From: Leeuwenhoekiella sp044542075
GTDB lineage: Bacteria; Bacteroidota; Bacteroidia; Flavobacteriales; Flavobacteriaceae
NCBI RefSeq assembly: GCF_044542075.1
Contig: NZ_JBITTU010000006.1
Coordinates: forward strand, 1 to 64,000
Length of the DNA: 64,000 nt
Reading direction: 5' to 3'
Part shown: positions 26,596 to 35,120 of the stretch, one piece after another
Layout of the letters: every line of letters starts with the position of its first letter
Position numbering within the stretch: the first letter of the stretch is position 1
Made by a program: the position numbers and the translations under genes
The notes under the pieces: generated by a model
What the model saw: the letters and a program-made list of their open reading frames with translations, nothing else
The model's database searches: none
Told to the model about the DNA's origin: nothing

Positions 26596-29139
26596 CTAAT
26601 TGTCCTCATTCTTGTTTTTTCTCTTTAAAAACGAAAAGAATCCTTTTTTAGTGTCATCCTTTTCTGATTCTTGATTTTCGCTATCTTCTGTAAATTCTAA
26701 ATTTTCATCAGAATCTGTAGACTCATTTTCTATTCTTATTACAGTACCATTATCGTCGAGATAAACCTGCTTTTTAGAGTTTATTTCTTCTTTTCCGCCT
26801 CCAAAAATATTGGAAAGAAAAGATTGAACCTGAGATGTACTATCCCTTACAATGGGAGCACAGCTTAATGCTTCAGAAACAGAACCTGACGGAGCAGCAA
26901 AGCGTAGTTTAGTAAACTTTGTATAGGTTGTGTCTGCGTTCATACGCTGCATAAACTTTGCATAAATAGGTAATGCCGAATTAGCGCCAGCACCTATACC
27001 GGTACTGCTAAAACCTATTCTGTAATCATCATTACCAACCCAGGTTACCGCTACCATATATGGTGTAAGACCTACAAACCACCCATCTTTATTATCTTGT
27101 GTTGTACCCGTCTTACCTGCAATGTCATTTTTCAACTTATACTTATACCTTAGTCGGGAAGCAGTCCCTTCACTTACAGTACCACGCATCATTTGTACCA
27201 TTGCTTCTCTGGTAAAATTACGCATCACAGGTTTTTCTGGCGTAACCGGTTCAAAGTCAGCAATGGTCTTACCAGCTTTATCTGTGATTTTAGTGATATA
27301 ATACGTTTTCATAGGCTTACCTTTATTTAAAAAAGAAGTGTAAGCAGATGCAAGATCACGTATTTTAATTTGTGCAGTACCTAGGGCTAATGATGGTACG
27401 CGAGGCAATTTTGAAGTTATGCCCATTCTTTTTGCCTGTGCGATAACATTATCAATACCTACATCTAATAGAACTTTTACTGCAACCGTATTCACAGAAT
27501 TACTCAAAGCTCCCTTTAAGGAATAGGAAACAATTGTACTATCAGAGACTCCTGAGTTTGAAGGAGACCAACTCTTGTTATTAAAGTAATACACCTCTTG
27601 ATCTGCACTGTAATATGTACAGGGAGCAATATCTTTTTCTAATGCAGTTGTATAAACAAAAGGTTTAAAAGTAGAACCCACCATACGTTCACTTTGACTC
27701 ACATGATCGTATTTAAAATTATTAAAATCTATACCTCCTATATAAGCTAATACACCGCCGGTCTCTGGTTCAAGTGCAATAAAACCACAATTTAATAATG
27801 ACAGGTAGTGCGCAATGCTATCTCGGGTGGATATGTTCTGAATTTTTTTATCAGAATTCCAGTCAAAAACGGTACGTTCTGACTTGACACTTAGAGAATC
27901 ATTGATTTGCTCTTCTGTTAAGCCAGCTTTTTCTAGACGTTTGTAAATATCTAATTTCTTTAAATTAGGCTCTAGGATAGCGTCTTTTTTCCAAGGAGCA
28001 TAATTACCATATGCTTTCTCGTATTGTGTCTGCAGTTCAGCCATATGCTCTCTCATAGCTTCTTCTGCATAAACCTGTAGATTTTTATCTAAGGTTGTAT
28101 GTATAGTAAGACCATCTTGATACAAATCATAAGGCGTGCCATCTTCTTTTTTGTAGTTCTTAAGAATTTCCCGAGCTTCTTTGCGTATAAGTTCTCTAAA
28201 GTAAGGTGCTATTCCTAAATCAGAATGTTTTTGATAATTAAGACGAATGGTATCACGCTCCATTCCAATAGTATCTTGAGGTTTTAAGTAATCGTAGCGC
28301 AACATTTGTTTTAATACAACATCTCTTCTACGTTTAGCATTTTCTGGATAGAGCCTTGGGTTATAACTATTATTTGCCTTCAGCGTGCCCACAAGAATTG
28401 CAGATTCACTTAAGGTTAATTCTTCGGTACTTTTATTAAAAAATTTCTGACTAGCGCTTTCTATTCCAAAAGTGTTATCAGGAAAAGGTACTGTATTGAG
28501 ATACAGATTTAGAATTTCATTTTTACTATACACGTCTTCGAGACGTTGAGCTAAAATAAATTCTTTAAACTTAGAAACTACAAGGCTCAAAGCGCCACCT
28601 TCGCGGCGATCATAAATATTTTTAACCAGCTGCTGCGTTAATGTACTACCACCGCCGGCAGAATCGTCCTGCATCAAAAGCGTTTTAAAAAAAACTCTGA
28701 ATAAACTCAATTTATCTATACCATCATGCTTATAAAAACGTACGTCTTCAGTAGCAACAAGAGCGTCTTTAAGGTGCTTCGGAATTTCATTAAAGGCAAT
28801 TGGTCTTCGGTCGAATATATAATACTTACCTATTTCTTCACCATTACGGTCAACTAGTTGAGTAGCTAATGATTGCTCTAAGTGAGTTAACTCATATCTT
28901 GAAGGAAGTGAACCCCAGGCACCCAGATATATACTAAAGAAAAAAAGTGAAAATAAAAGGAATAGACTACTAATAGCGATTGCAGGGTAACGTACCCATT
29001 TAATCTTCATTAATGAATGAAATTTTATAGATAAGAATCGGGAAAAAACTAATCCCTTTTTTACCGATTTCCATTCAGACAATTTTAAAATTAGTTCTTT
29101 AAAATTGTTATTTAACCTATTTAGTAGCGGGGTCTTCAT
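26596..29139 (-). CDS. Class A penicillin-binding protein PBP1A
   Basis: Bifunctional peptidoglycan synthase. The protein has a membrane anchor (about 52-74), a glycosyltransferase family 51 domain (about 85-260, with EDVRFYKHDGID and STLTQQLVKN), and a transpeptidase domain (about 420-720, SxxK in GSTFKPF, SxN in SNS, KTGTT box). The C-terminal tail (about 770-847) is acidic and lysine-rich. The first 43 residues are an unusual basic extension; Met44 (CAT at 29008-29010, MKIKWVRYPAIAI) directly precedes the membrane anchor and may be the true start, giving 804 aa. Confidence 0.93.
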   Translation of the reverse strand: MKTPLLNRLNNNFKELILKLSEWKSVKKGLVFSRFLSIKFHSLMKIKWVRYPAIAISSLFLLFSLFFFSIYLGAWGSLPSRYELTHLEQSLATQLVDRNGEEIGKYYIFDRRPIAFNEIPKHLKDALVATEDVRFYKHDGIDKLSLFRVFFKTLLMQDDSAGGGSTLTQQLVKNIYDRREGGALSLVVSKFKEFILAQRLEDVYSKNEILNLYLNTVPFPDNTFGIESASQKFFNKSTEELTLSESAILVGTLKANNSYNPRLYPENAKRRRDVVLKQMLRYDYLKPQDTIGMERDTIRLNYQKHSDLGIAPYFRELIRKEAREILKNYKKEDGTPYDLYQDGLTIHTTLDKNLQVYAEEAMREHMAELQTQYEKAYGNYAPWKKDAILEPNLKKLDIYKRLEKAGLTEEQINDSLSVKSERTVFDWNSDKKIQNISTRDSIAHYLSLLNCGFIALEPETGGVLAYIGGIDFNNFKYDHVSQSERMVGSTFKPFVYTTALEKDIAPCTYYSADQEVYYFNNKSWSPSNSGVSDSTIVSYSLKGALSNSVNTVAVKVLLDVGIDNVIAQAKRMGITSKLPRVPSLALGTAQIKIRDLASAYTSFLNKGKPMKTYYITKITDKAGKTIADFEPVTPEKPVMRNFTREAMVQMMRGTVSEGTASRLRYKYKLKNDIAGKTGTTQDNKDGWFVGLTPYMVAVTWVGNDDYRIGFSSTGIGAGANSALPIYAKFMQRMNADTTYTKFTKLRFAAPSGSVSEALSCAPIVRDSTSQVQSFLSNIFGGGKEEINSKKQVYLDDNGTVIRIENESTDSDENLEFTEDSENQESEKDDTKKGFFSFLKRKNKNEDN

Positions 29140-29147
29140 ACAGACCG

Positions 29148-29175
29148 CAAAGGTACATGTATTATTTTCTTACAA
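29148..29175 (-). promoter_or_regulatory. Promoter of the PBP1A gene
   Basis: On the minus strand TTG (29173-29175), a 17-bp spacer and TACCTTTG (29148-29155), an excellent match to the flavobacterial consensus. Transcription would start near 29141, only 2-3 nt before the annotated ATG at 29139. Confidence 0.65.
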
Positions 29176-29429
29176 GCTATAAGCTTTACATTTGTTTAAC
29201 AAGATTTTGAAAATATTTAAACTATAAACAAATCTCACTTTAAATGAAGATACTGTACCGTTTTAAAATATAAACTACTGAAATAGTGTATTTAGACTAA
29301 AAGTTTTTATTAAGTACAACTATTCACCTATGATATTCTGATAAATTCTTTTGTTTTTATTTTTATCTTGCTTCAGTTTAGTAAGTAAATATAGGTTTTG
29401 AATTAGATAGCTTTTTAATAAACTACCCA

Positions 29430-31268
29430 TTAAAATAAAGTAGAAAGTAAAAGTGTTCCTAACACGCAAAGTACAATAGATAAAATCCCTCCTATAAAGA
29501 GAAAGTGTTTAAATCTATAAATACCTAGATTATAAATAAGTGTATTGGTTTGATAGCCTACTGGTGTAAAAAAGCTAAAATTTGCCGCAAACATCACAGC
29601 AAGTAAAAACGGTTTTGCAGGCAACTCTAAACCGGCAGCAACAGAAATTGCGATGGGGGCCATTATAACTGCCGTAGCATTATTAGAAACGCTACCACTC
29701 ATTACCATCGTAATAAGAAATATGGCTCCCAAAATGAAGAGTTTATCTTTACCTTCAAATAAAACCAGTAATTGATCTGATAGCCAGACGTCTGCACCGC
29801 TATTTGTCATAGCTACTCCTAATGGTATCATACCCGCAAGTAGAAAAAATATCTGCCAATCTACTTTTGTGTAAATTTTATTCATTTCTAAGCAGTTTGT
29901 AGCGAGTAATAGCGCCATGCCAGTAAGCGAGCTGGCTAATATGCTTAAGACTCCACTTGCAGCTAAGCCTATAACAGCGAGTAAAACTGCAGTTGCAATG
30001 TACTTTTTAGTTTTATTTTTAGGCTGAAATGGTTCGTGCGTTTTTAAGATTACAACACCCTCAAGGTTATTGAGTTCATTTACACTAGATTTATCGGTTT
30101 CTAAGAGTATACGATCTCCCGGTTTTATACGTATTTGATCAAGATTTTTACGTATGAGACGTTCTTTAGTATTTCTAAGATTTTTTCTTTTTTTTATGGC
30201 AATGGGTAAAATACCTTGCAAATTAAATCTTTTGAGATCACTAAGCGTACTGCCTAAAAACACCGACCCCGGTAAAATTAGAATCTCTAAAAGCTGAATG
30301 GCAATGGGTTCTTTCTTTACTTTTTCAGCTTCTACCTTTATATCTTTGGGTACATCTATAAGCTTATCTGGCGTTTCTGTAGTTTTCTCCTCTTTATGAC
30401 CACCATCTGTGAGTATGCGCTCAAGATTATCTATATCTGCCATAACTACGAGTTCGTCACCAGATTGAAGGGTGATATATTTACCGGGGGCATTTGTTGT
30501 TACACCATTGCGAATTAATTTAAGTAAGGTAACATCGCTCGCTTCTTTTAAAAAAGTATCGTTAATTGTCTTACCTACTAACGGAGAAGAAGGTTTAATA
30601 TTTATTGTGGTTATAAGTTCGTCAATTTCATAAGCCAATTCTAAACTTTCAGAAGGATCTTTTTTAGGTAAAAATCGAGATGCTATTGTCACAATTATAA
30701 TTCCAGCAATCAGAAAAATTCCACCCATCCACGCAAATTCGAAGAAACCTAGTTTCTCAACACCACGGTTTTGAGCAATTGAATTTACAATTAGGTTTGT
30801 AGAAGTACCCATAAGTGTACAGCTTCCGCCTAAAATACCTGCAAAAGAAACCGGTAAAAGTAATTTTCCGGCAGGAATACCAAAGCGCTCTGATAGTTGA
30901 AAAATTATTTTTATGAATACAATTACGACAGCGGTTGTGCTTATAAATGCAGAAATACCTGCAGTTATAAACATAAATGTAGGTATAAGTATGAGCAGCG
31001 GTAAGATACTTAGACGCTGCAAGCCTTGAGCAAACCAGGCAATTACGCCATTATCTTCTAGCGCAATGGCAATAATCATTAACGATAGTACAGTTATGGT
31101 AGCCGTGTTTGAAAAACCGCTAATTGCTTCTTCTGGAGTAACTAATCCTAAAAGAACGAGTGAGACAATTATAAAAATAGCAATCTTATCTACAGGAAAT
31201 AATTCTGTGACAAAAAAGAAGATGGTTAAACCAAGTATGATAAAAACTTCTAATATTGCTATATCCAT
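29430..31268 (-). CDS. SLC13/DASS-family permease with two TrkA-C domains
   Basis: Inner-membrane anion symporter, probably for sulfate or dicarboxylates. The 612-aa protein has two membrane halves (about 1-195 and 410-612) joined by a soluble region with two RCK_C (TrkA-C) domains (about 205-285 and 315-400). The motifs GSCTLMGTSTNLIVN and the C-terminal SGSVSNNATAVIMAPI match the two Ser-Asn-Thr substrate loops of the DASS family. Single gene, divergent from a Crp/Fnr regulator. Substrate cannot be fixed from sequence. Confidence 0.88.
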   Translation of the reverse strand: MDIAILEVFIILGLTIFFFVTELFPVDKIAIFIIVSLVLLGLVTPEEAISGFSNTATITVLSLMIIAIALEDNGVIAWFAQGLQRLSILPLLILIPTFMFITAGISAFISTTAVVIVFIKIIFQLSERFGIPAGKLLLPVSFAGILGGSCTLMGTSTNLIVNSIAQNRGVEKLGFFEFAWMGGIFLIAGIIIVTIASRFLPKKDPSESLELAYEIDELITTINIKPSSPLVGKTINDTFLKEASDVTLLKLIRNGVTTNAPGKYITLQSGDELVVMADIDNLERILTDGGHKEEKTTETPDKLIDVPKDIKVEAEKVKKEPIAIQLLEILILPGSVFLGSTLSDLKRFNLQGILPIAIKKRKNLRNTKERLIRKNLDQIRIKPGDRILLETDKSSVNELNNLEGVVILKTHEPFQPKNKTKKYIATAVLLAVIGLAASGVLSILASSLTGMALLLATNCLEMNKIYTKVDWQIFFLLAGMIPLGVAMTNSGADVWLSDQLLVLFEGKDKLFILGAIFLITMVMSGSVSNNATAVIMAPIAISVAAGLELPAKPFLLAVMFAANFSFFTPVGYQTNTLIYNLGIYRFKHFLFIGGILSIVLCVLGTLLLSTLF

Positions 31269-31392
31269 AAATTGAGCTGTTAAAAGGTTTAAATTTATAT
31301 TGAAACTTGTTACGTAGCTCTTAAATATTACTTAATAATAAATATATCGTTGAGTAATTCAACAACAAACGATCTTATTAAATTTTCTCCAT

Positions 31393-31980
31393 ATGTATAC
31401 TGCTATTAGAAAACATATTGAACAAATAATTCCCTTAACAGATATCGAATTTGAAGAGTTTAAAAGTATACTTAGCATACATAAATTAAGAAAAAAGGAG
31501 GCTTTGATTCTTCCGGGTAATCGGGTTGATACTGAATTTTACGTTGTTAAAGGATGTCTTAAAGCATATCATACTTCTGAAAATGGGGATCGATCTATTG
31601 TTCAATTTGCTATAGAAGACTGGTGGATTAGTGATTTTAAAGCATTTTTTAATGAATCTACAGCAAAATTGACAGTAGAGTGCATTGAAGATTCTATTGT
31701 TTTAGGTTTAAAAAAAGTGGCTTTAGAAGAATTGTATAAACGTATCCCAAAGTTTGAACGTTTTTTTAGAATCAAAACCACTCGTGCATTTATAAGCTTA
31801 ACTGGTCGTATTCAGAATGCATTAGAAAAGGAGAGTAGTGATTTATATATTGATTTTTGTAAATCGTATCCTAATATTGAGCAGCGCGTTCCTAATTATG
31901 AGATAGCAAGTTATCTGGGTATTAAGCCAGAATCGCTTAGTCGTATTCGTAAAGAGATTACTTTAAATAACCTTCAATAG
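31393..31980 (+). CDS. Crp/Fnr-family transcriptional regulator
   Basis: A 195-aa regulator with a cyclic-nucleotide-binding-like domain (about 25-115; GNRVDTEFYVVKGCLKAYH) and a C-terminal winged helix (about 145-195; NYEIASYLGIKPESLSRIRKE). There is no FNR cysteine cluster. The SDR gene 111 bp downstream is the likely target, since such regulator-SDR pairs are common and repeats lie in the gap. Confidence 0.85.
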   Translation: MYTAIRKHIEQIIPLTDIEFEEFKSILSIHKLRKKEALILPGNRVDTEFYVVKGCLKAYHTSENGDRSIVQFAIEDWWISDFKAFFNESTAKLTVECIEDSIVLGLKKVALEELYKRIPKFERFFRIKTTRAFISLTGRIQNALEKESSDLYIDFCKSYPNIEQRVPNYEIASYLGIKPESLSRIRKEITLNNLQ

Positions 31981-31984
31981 CAAT

Positions 31985-32033
31985 TTAACACCGCTTAACA
32001 GTATTTTACCTTAGTTAACACTTGGGACTAACA
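31985..32033 (+). promoter_or_regulatory. Phased TTAACA repeats upstream of the SDR gene
   Basis: TTAACA at 31985, 31995 and 32015, plus CTAACA at 32028, all in the same orientation and about one or two helical turns apart for the first three. Good candidate operator for the Crp/Fnr protein encoded just upstream. Confidence 0.4.
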
Positions 32034-32063
32034 TACCTCAATTAGATTTACCAATTACCGCAA

Positions 32064-32071
32064 TATCTTTG
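32064..32071 (+). promoter_or_regulatory. -7 box of the SDR gene
   Basis: TATCTTTG, a perfect TAnnTTTG, 20 bp before the ATG at 32092. No TTG at the standard -33 position, which suits an activator-dependent promoter. Confidence 0.55.
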
Positions 32072-32091
32072 TAACTTAAAATATTGAAATT

Positions 32092-32835
32092 ATGAGTTTA
32101 CAAAATAAAATAGTAATAGTTACAGGAGCTTCAAGTGGAATAGGTGAGGCTACCGCAAAAACTTTAGCAAAAGCAGGAGCAAATGTCGTTCTTTCAGCAA
32201 GACGTACAGATCGTCTAAAAGAATTAAAAGAGACTATTGAAAAAGAAGGTGGCAAGGCTCACGTTATTACTGCTGATGTAACCAGTAAAGAAGATTGGAA
32301 AAGAGTTATTGAAGAGACCCATAATACATATGGTAAGGTAGATATTCTAGTTAACAATGCTGGATTAATGCCTTTATCATTCATTGAAAACTTAAAAGTG
32401 GACGAGTGGGATAAAATGGTTGATGTAAATATTAAGGGAGTGCTAAATGGCGTTGCTAGTGTTGTGCCAGATATGAAAGAAAGTAAGTCTGGACATATTA
32501 TTAATATTTCATCTGTTGCAGGTAGAAAAATTATGCCAGCGGGTGCAGTATATTGCGCGACGAAGTATGCAGTACGCGCATTGAGTGAAGGTATTCGTTT
32601 AGAAATGGGACCTAAATACAATACAAAAGTTACATCTATCGAACCTGGTTTTGTAGCTACAGAATTGACAAATACCATTACCGATGATGATGTTAAAGAT
32701 ATGATGTCACAATATGAAGACTTGACTATGTTACAGTCGCAAGATATTGCAGATTCTATTTATTACGCATTAACTCAACCGGGTCACAGTAGTGTAAATG
32801 AAATATTGATACGTCCTACAAATCAAGAGTTATAA
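32092..32835 (+). CDS. SDR-family oxidoreductase
   Basis: A 247-aa classical SDR: TGASSGIGEA (11-20), NNAGLMP, catalytic Ser-Tyr-Lys in ISSVAGRKIMPAGAVYCATK, and the SARRTDR stretch favouring NADPH. Similar to the NADP-dependent 3-hydroxy acid dehydrogenase/YdfG-like group. It probably belongs to the regulon of the adjacent Crp/Fnr protein. Followed by a strong terminator. Confidence 0.9.
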   Translation: MSLQNKIVIVTGASSGIGEATAKTLAKAGANVVLSARRTDRLKELKETIEKEGGKAHVITADVTSKEDWKRVIEETHNTYGKVDILVNNAGLMPLSFIENLKVDEWDKMVDVNIKGVLNGVASVVPDMKESKSGHIINISSVAGRKIMPAGAVYCATKYAVRALSEGIRLEMGPKYNTKVTSIEPGFVATELTNTITDDDVKDMMSQYEDLTMLQSQDIADSIYYALTQPGHSSVNEILIRPTNQEL

Positions 32836-32860
32836 TTTGATAAACGTATTCGATTAAAAA

Positions 32861-32890
32861 AATAGAGCCTTACGAAAGTAAGGCTCTATT
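32861..32890 (+). terminator. Terminator after the SDR gene
   Basis: 13-bp stem AATAGAGCCTTAC (32861-32873) / GTAAGGCTCTATT (32878-32890) with a GAAA loop, then T residues; the preceding A run makes it usable from both sides. Confidence 0.9.
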
Positions 32891-32937
32891 TTTATATACT
32901 TAACTAAGTACAACTGCTTAACAAATACATTCTAAGG

Positions 32938-33396
32938 CTAACGCTCACTTTTAATTTTAACCAATTCGCTATCTTCAAGAACCATACTCAAATGCTCTTT
33001 ATCATTCAAATATAAAAATGCCTCCATAAGACTCCCATAGCATAAAATAGAATTATCGTAGAAAAATTGCTCAATTTTGACATTTGTGATTGCGGTTTTT
33101 CTATAGGTCACAACCATATACGCCTTAAAACACTGATATGTTTCTTGAAACTTTAGCCAGTTTTGAGGTATGATAGCATAATTATTTGTTCGGTTAGATA
33201 AGAAGTAAAGATTTTCATTTGTCTTGCCATAAAAATGTTCTTTACATTTAATCATAATAGCTACCATTTCCCAGTCAAAAAGCACACCTTCATGAATTTC
33301 AGACACTATAATGTTTTCTAGAAAATACAAATCACCGAAGCTAAAACTATGTTCTTCGATTACGTACTTCATTAAATGGGTGTCTTTAAATTTCAT
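32938..33396 (-). CDS. Hypothetical protein, STAS/SpoIIAA-like in appearance
   Basis: A 152-aa soluble protein. The pattern of a short strand, an acidic loop, EGVLFDWEMV, a helix, and FLSNRTNNYAIIPQNWL resembles a family of flavobacterial hypotheticals with a SpoIIAA/STAS-like fold (the S-N/H-R-x-N-x-Y-A/S motif). Function unknown. Stands alone between two terminators. Confidence 0.65.
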   Translation of the reverse strand: MKFKDTHLMKYVIEEHSFSFGDLYFLENIIVSEIHEGVLFDWEMVAIMIKCKEHFYGKTNENLYFLSNRTNNYAIIPQNWLKFQETYQCFKAYMVVTYRKTAITNVKIEQFFYDNSILCYGSLMEAFLYLNDKEHLSMVLEDSELVKIKSER

Positions 33397-33493
33397 ATTA
33401 GGGGTTCAATTAATAATAAGGGTCATCTTAAATTTAACGAATCAAAAGTTTACAACCTTATATTATTTTTAGTTATTCGTTTTACTTAAACAA

Positions 33494-33518
33494 AAAACCC
33501 ACCGCTAGGGTGGGTTTT
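33494..33518 (-). terminator. Terminator of the OmpA-family gene
   Basis: Stem AAAACCCACC (33494-33503) / GGTGGGTTTT (33509-33518) with a 5-nt loop and a T run on the minus strand. Confidence 0.85.
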
Positions 33519-33538
33519 GACTTGTATATTATAAAATA

Positions 33539-34378
33539 TTAATCATTACTACCTACAAGTGATAAAAATTTATCCAGGTTAGGAAGTATTACAATACGCG
33601 TACGTCTGTTTTTTGCACGGTCTTCTTTTGAAGCATTATCCACAAGTGGAAGGTAGCTACTACGACCTGCGGCAATTAATTTTTTAGGATCTACACCATA
33701 ATTGTCTTGTAATTCTCTAATAATCGCAGTAGAACGTTCTACACTTAATTCCCAGTTGTCTTTAATGTATGCACCCGGTTTTACAGTCTGATCATCTGTA
33801 TGACCTTCAACCATAACTTCTATAGCAGGTTCAGAGTTAATTACATCGGCAAGACGCTTTAATAAATTATCTGCCTTATTACTTACGCGATAGCTTCCGC
33901 TATTAAAAAGTAATTTATCAGATACATTAATCATTACCACAGTCTCATCAATATCAACTTGTATGTCTTCATCTGAAGAAACCGTCATATCAAGGTTTTT
34001 CTTCAGATTATAAGAGATTGCAAGGTTCATAGAATCTTCAAGGGTTTTAGCTCCTGATAATTCTTGCTGATTAGCATTCTTAAGAGTTGCACGCATTTTG
34101 TCTTTTGTGCTTTCTGATATAGCAGCGATATTATCTACAAGATCAAGCTTGTTGTAATTCTCATCTCTAAGTGAATTAATCTTGGTGTTGTAATCTGCAA
34201 CACGATTTTCTATTGCACTATATTTAGCTTCAAGTTCCTCCTTTTCAACCTGAGTCTTAGTTAATGTTGATACGGTGTTATCGTACTGCCCTTGTAATTC
34301 TGTGTATTTCTTTTTAGACACACACGATACGGTAAGTAATGTAGCTCCCAGAAGAGCAACGGTATTATATATTCTCAT
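33539..34378 (-). CDS. OmpA-family peptidoglycan-binding lipoprotein
   Basis: A 279-aa envelope protein. Lipobox TVSC (Cys19) after a short signal, a long coiled-coil (about 24-110) and an OmpA/MotB C-terminal domain (about 140-272) with the peptidoglycan-binding residues in EGHTDDQTVKPG, NWELSVERS and GRSSYLP...NRRTRI. It tethers the outer membrane to the cell wall. No motor or type 6 genes are nearby. Confidence 0.9.
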   Translation of the reverse strand: MRIYNTVALLGATLLTVSCVSKKKYTELQGQYDNTVSTLTKTQVEKEELEAKYSAIENRVADYNTKINSLRDENYNKLDLVDNIAAISESTKDKMRATLKNANQQELSGAKTLEDSMNLAISYNLKKNLDMTVSSDEDIQVDIDETVVMINVSDKLLFNSGSYRVSNKADNLLKRLADVINSEPAIEVMVEGHTDDQTVKPGAYIKDNWELSVERSTAIIRELQDNYGVDPKKLIAAGRSSYLPLVDNASKEDRAKNRRTRIVILPNLDKFLSLVGSND

Positions 34379-34485
34379 AATTATTAATTTAGTTAGACAG
34401 ACATAACCCCCGATAATTCGATTTATTTTTTTTGGTGTCTTATAATTGTGTTAAAAACAATTTTTGAGATCTTCCCTAAAATAAT

Positions 34486-34518
34486 AAAAGCCCATAAACA
34501 CAAGGTTTATGGGCTTTT
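34486..34518 (-). terminator. Terminator of the FKBP gene
   Basis: 14-bp stem AAAAGCCCATAAAC (34486-34499) / GTTTATGGGCTTTT (34505-34518), loop of 5, T-rich tail on the minus strand. Confidence 0.85.
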
Positions 34519-34536
34519 TAAAAATTTATAAAATAA

Positions 34537-34989
34537 TTACTTAATCTCTACTAACTCTAAGTCAAATGTCAAATCCTGACCTGCAAGAGGGTGATTTGCA
34601 TCTATTACAATGCTCTCATTGCGTACTTCTGCAACACGCAATTGGCGCTCAGTACCATCAGGGTTCTTTGCAACTAATCCCATACCTACCTGAGGATCAA
34701 TTTCTGGTGGTAAATCTGCCTTAGGCACTTCCTGAAATAAGTCTTTGCGTACTTCACCGTAAGCTTCAGCTTCGGGTATTGTTACACTTTTCTTCTCATT
34801 AACAGTCATATCAATTAATCCCTTTTCAAAACCTGGAATTATTTGACCCTGACCCATTTGAAATTCTAAAGGTTCTTTATCTACAGAGCTGTCAAATATC
34901 TGACCATTAGCCAGTTTGCCTGTATAATGTACAGCTACAGTATTGTTATCTTTTACTTTACGTTCTATATTTCTATCTGTTGTTTCCAT
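34537..34989 (-). CDS. FKBP-type peptidyl-prolyl isomerase (SlyD-like)
   Basis: A 150-aa cytoplasmic prolyl isomerase. FKBP domain halves DNNTVAVHYTGKLANGQIFDSS and FQMGQGQIIPGFEKGL flank an insert-in-flap chaperone domain (about 75-130), the layout of SlyD. A TTG at 35017-35019 opens a longer frame, but the ATG at 34989 (protein METTDRN) gives the normal family length and avoids a hydrophobic N-terminus that the family lacks. The metal-binding His-rich tail of E. coli SlyD is missing. Confidence 0.9.
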   Translation of the reverse strand: METTDRNIERKVKDNNTVAVHYTGKLANGQIFDSSVDKEPLEFQMGQGQIIPGFEKGLIDMTVNEKKSVTIPEAEAYGEVRKDLFQEVPKADLPPEIDPQVGMGLVAKNPDGTERQLRVAEVRNESIVIDANHPLAGQDLTFDLELVEIK

Positions 34990-35066
34990 AGGTGACAAGC
35001 TAAAAAACACAACAAGCAATACCGAAGAAAAAGTGTTAAAATCTGAACTTTTACGGTTTTAAAAAT

Positions 35067-35100
35067 AAAAAGCATCAGATCCTGAAAGATTGATGCTTTT
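35067..35100 (-). terminator. Terminator of the parAB-dapB-lepB operon
   Basis: Stem AAAAAGCATCA (35067-35077) / TGATGCTTTT (35091-35100) with a 13-nt loop and a T-rich tail on the minus strand, 21 bp after the lepB stop. Confidence 0.75.
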
Positions 35101-35120
35101 ATCCCCTAAATAGATGAAGA

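Noticed and set aside
32259..32678. 139-codon minus-strand frame
   Set aside because: Antisense shadow of a complete SDR gene with intact catalytic motifs.
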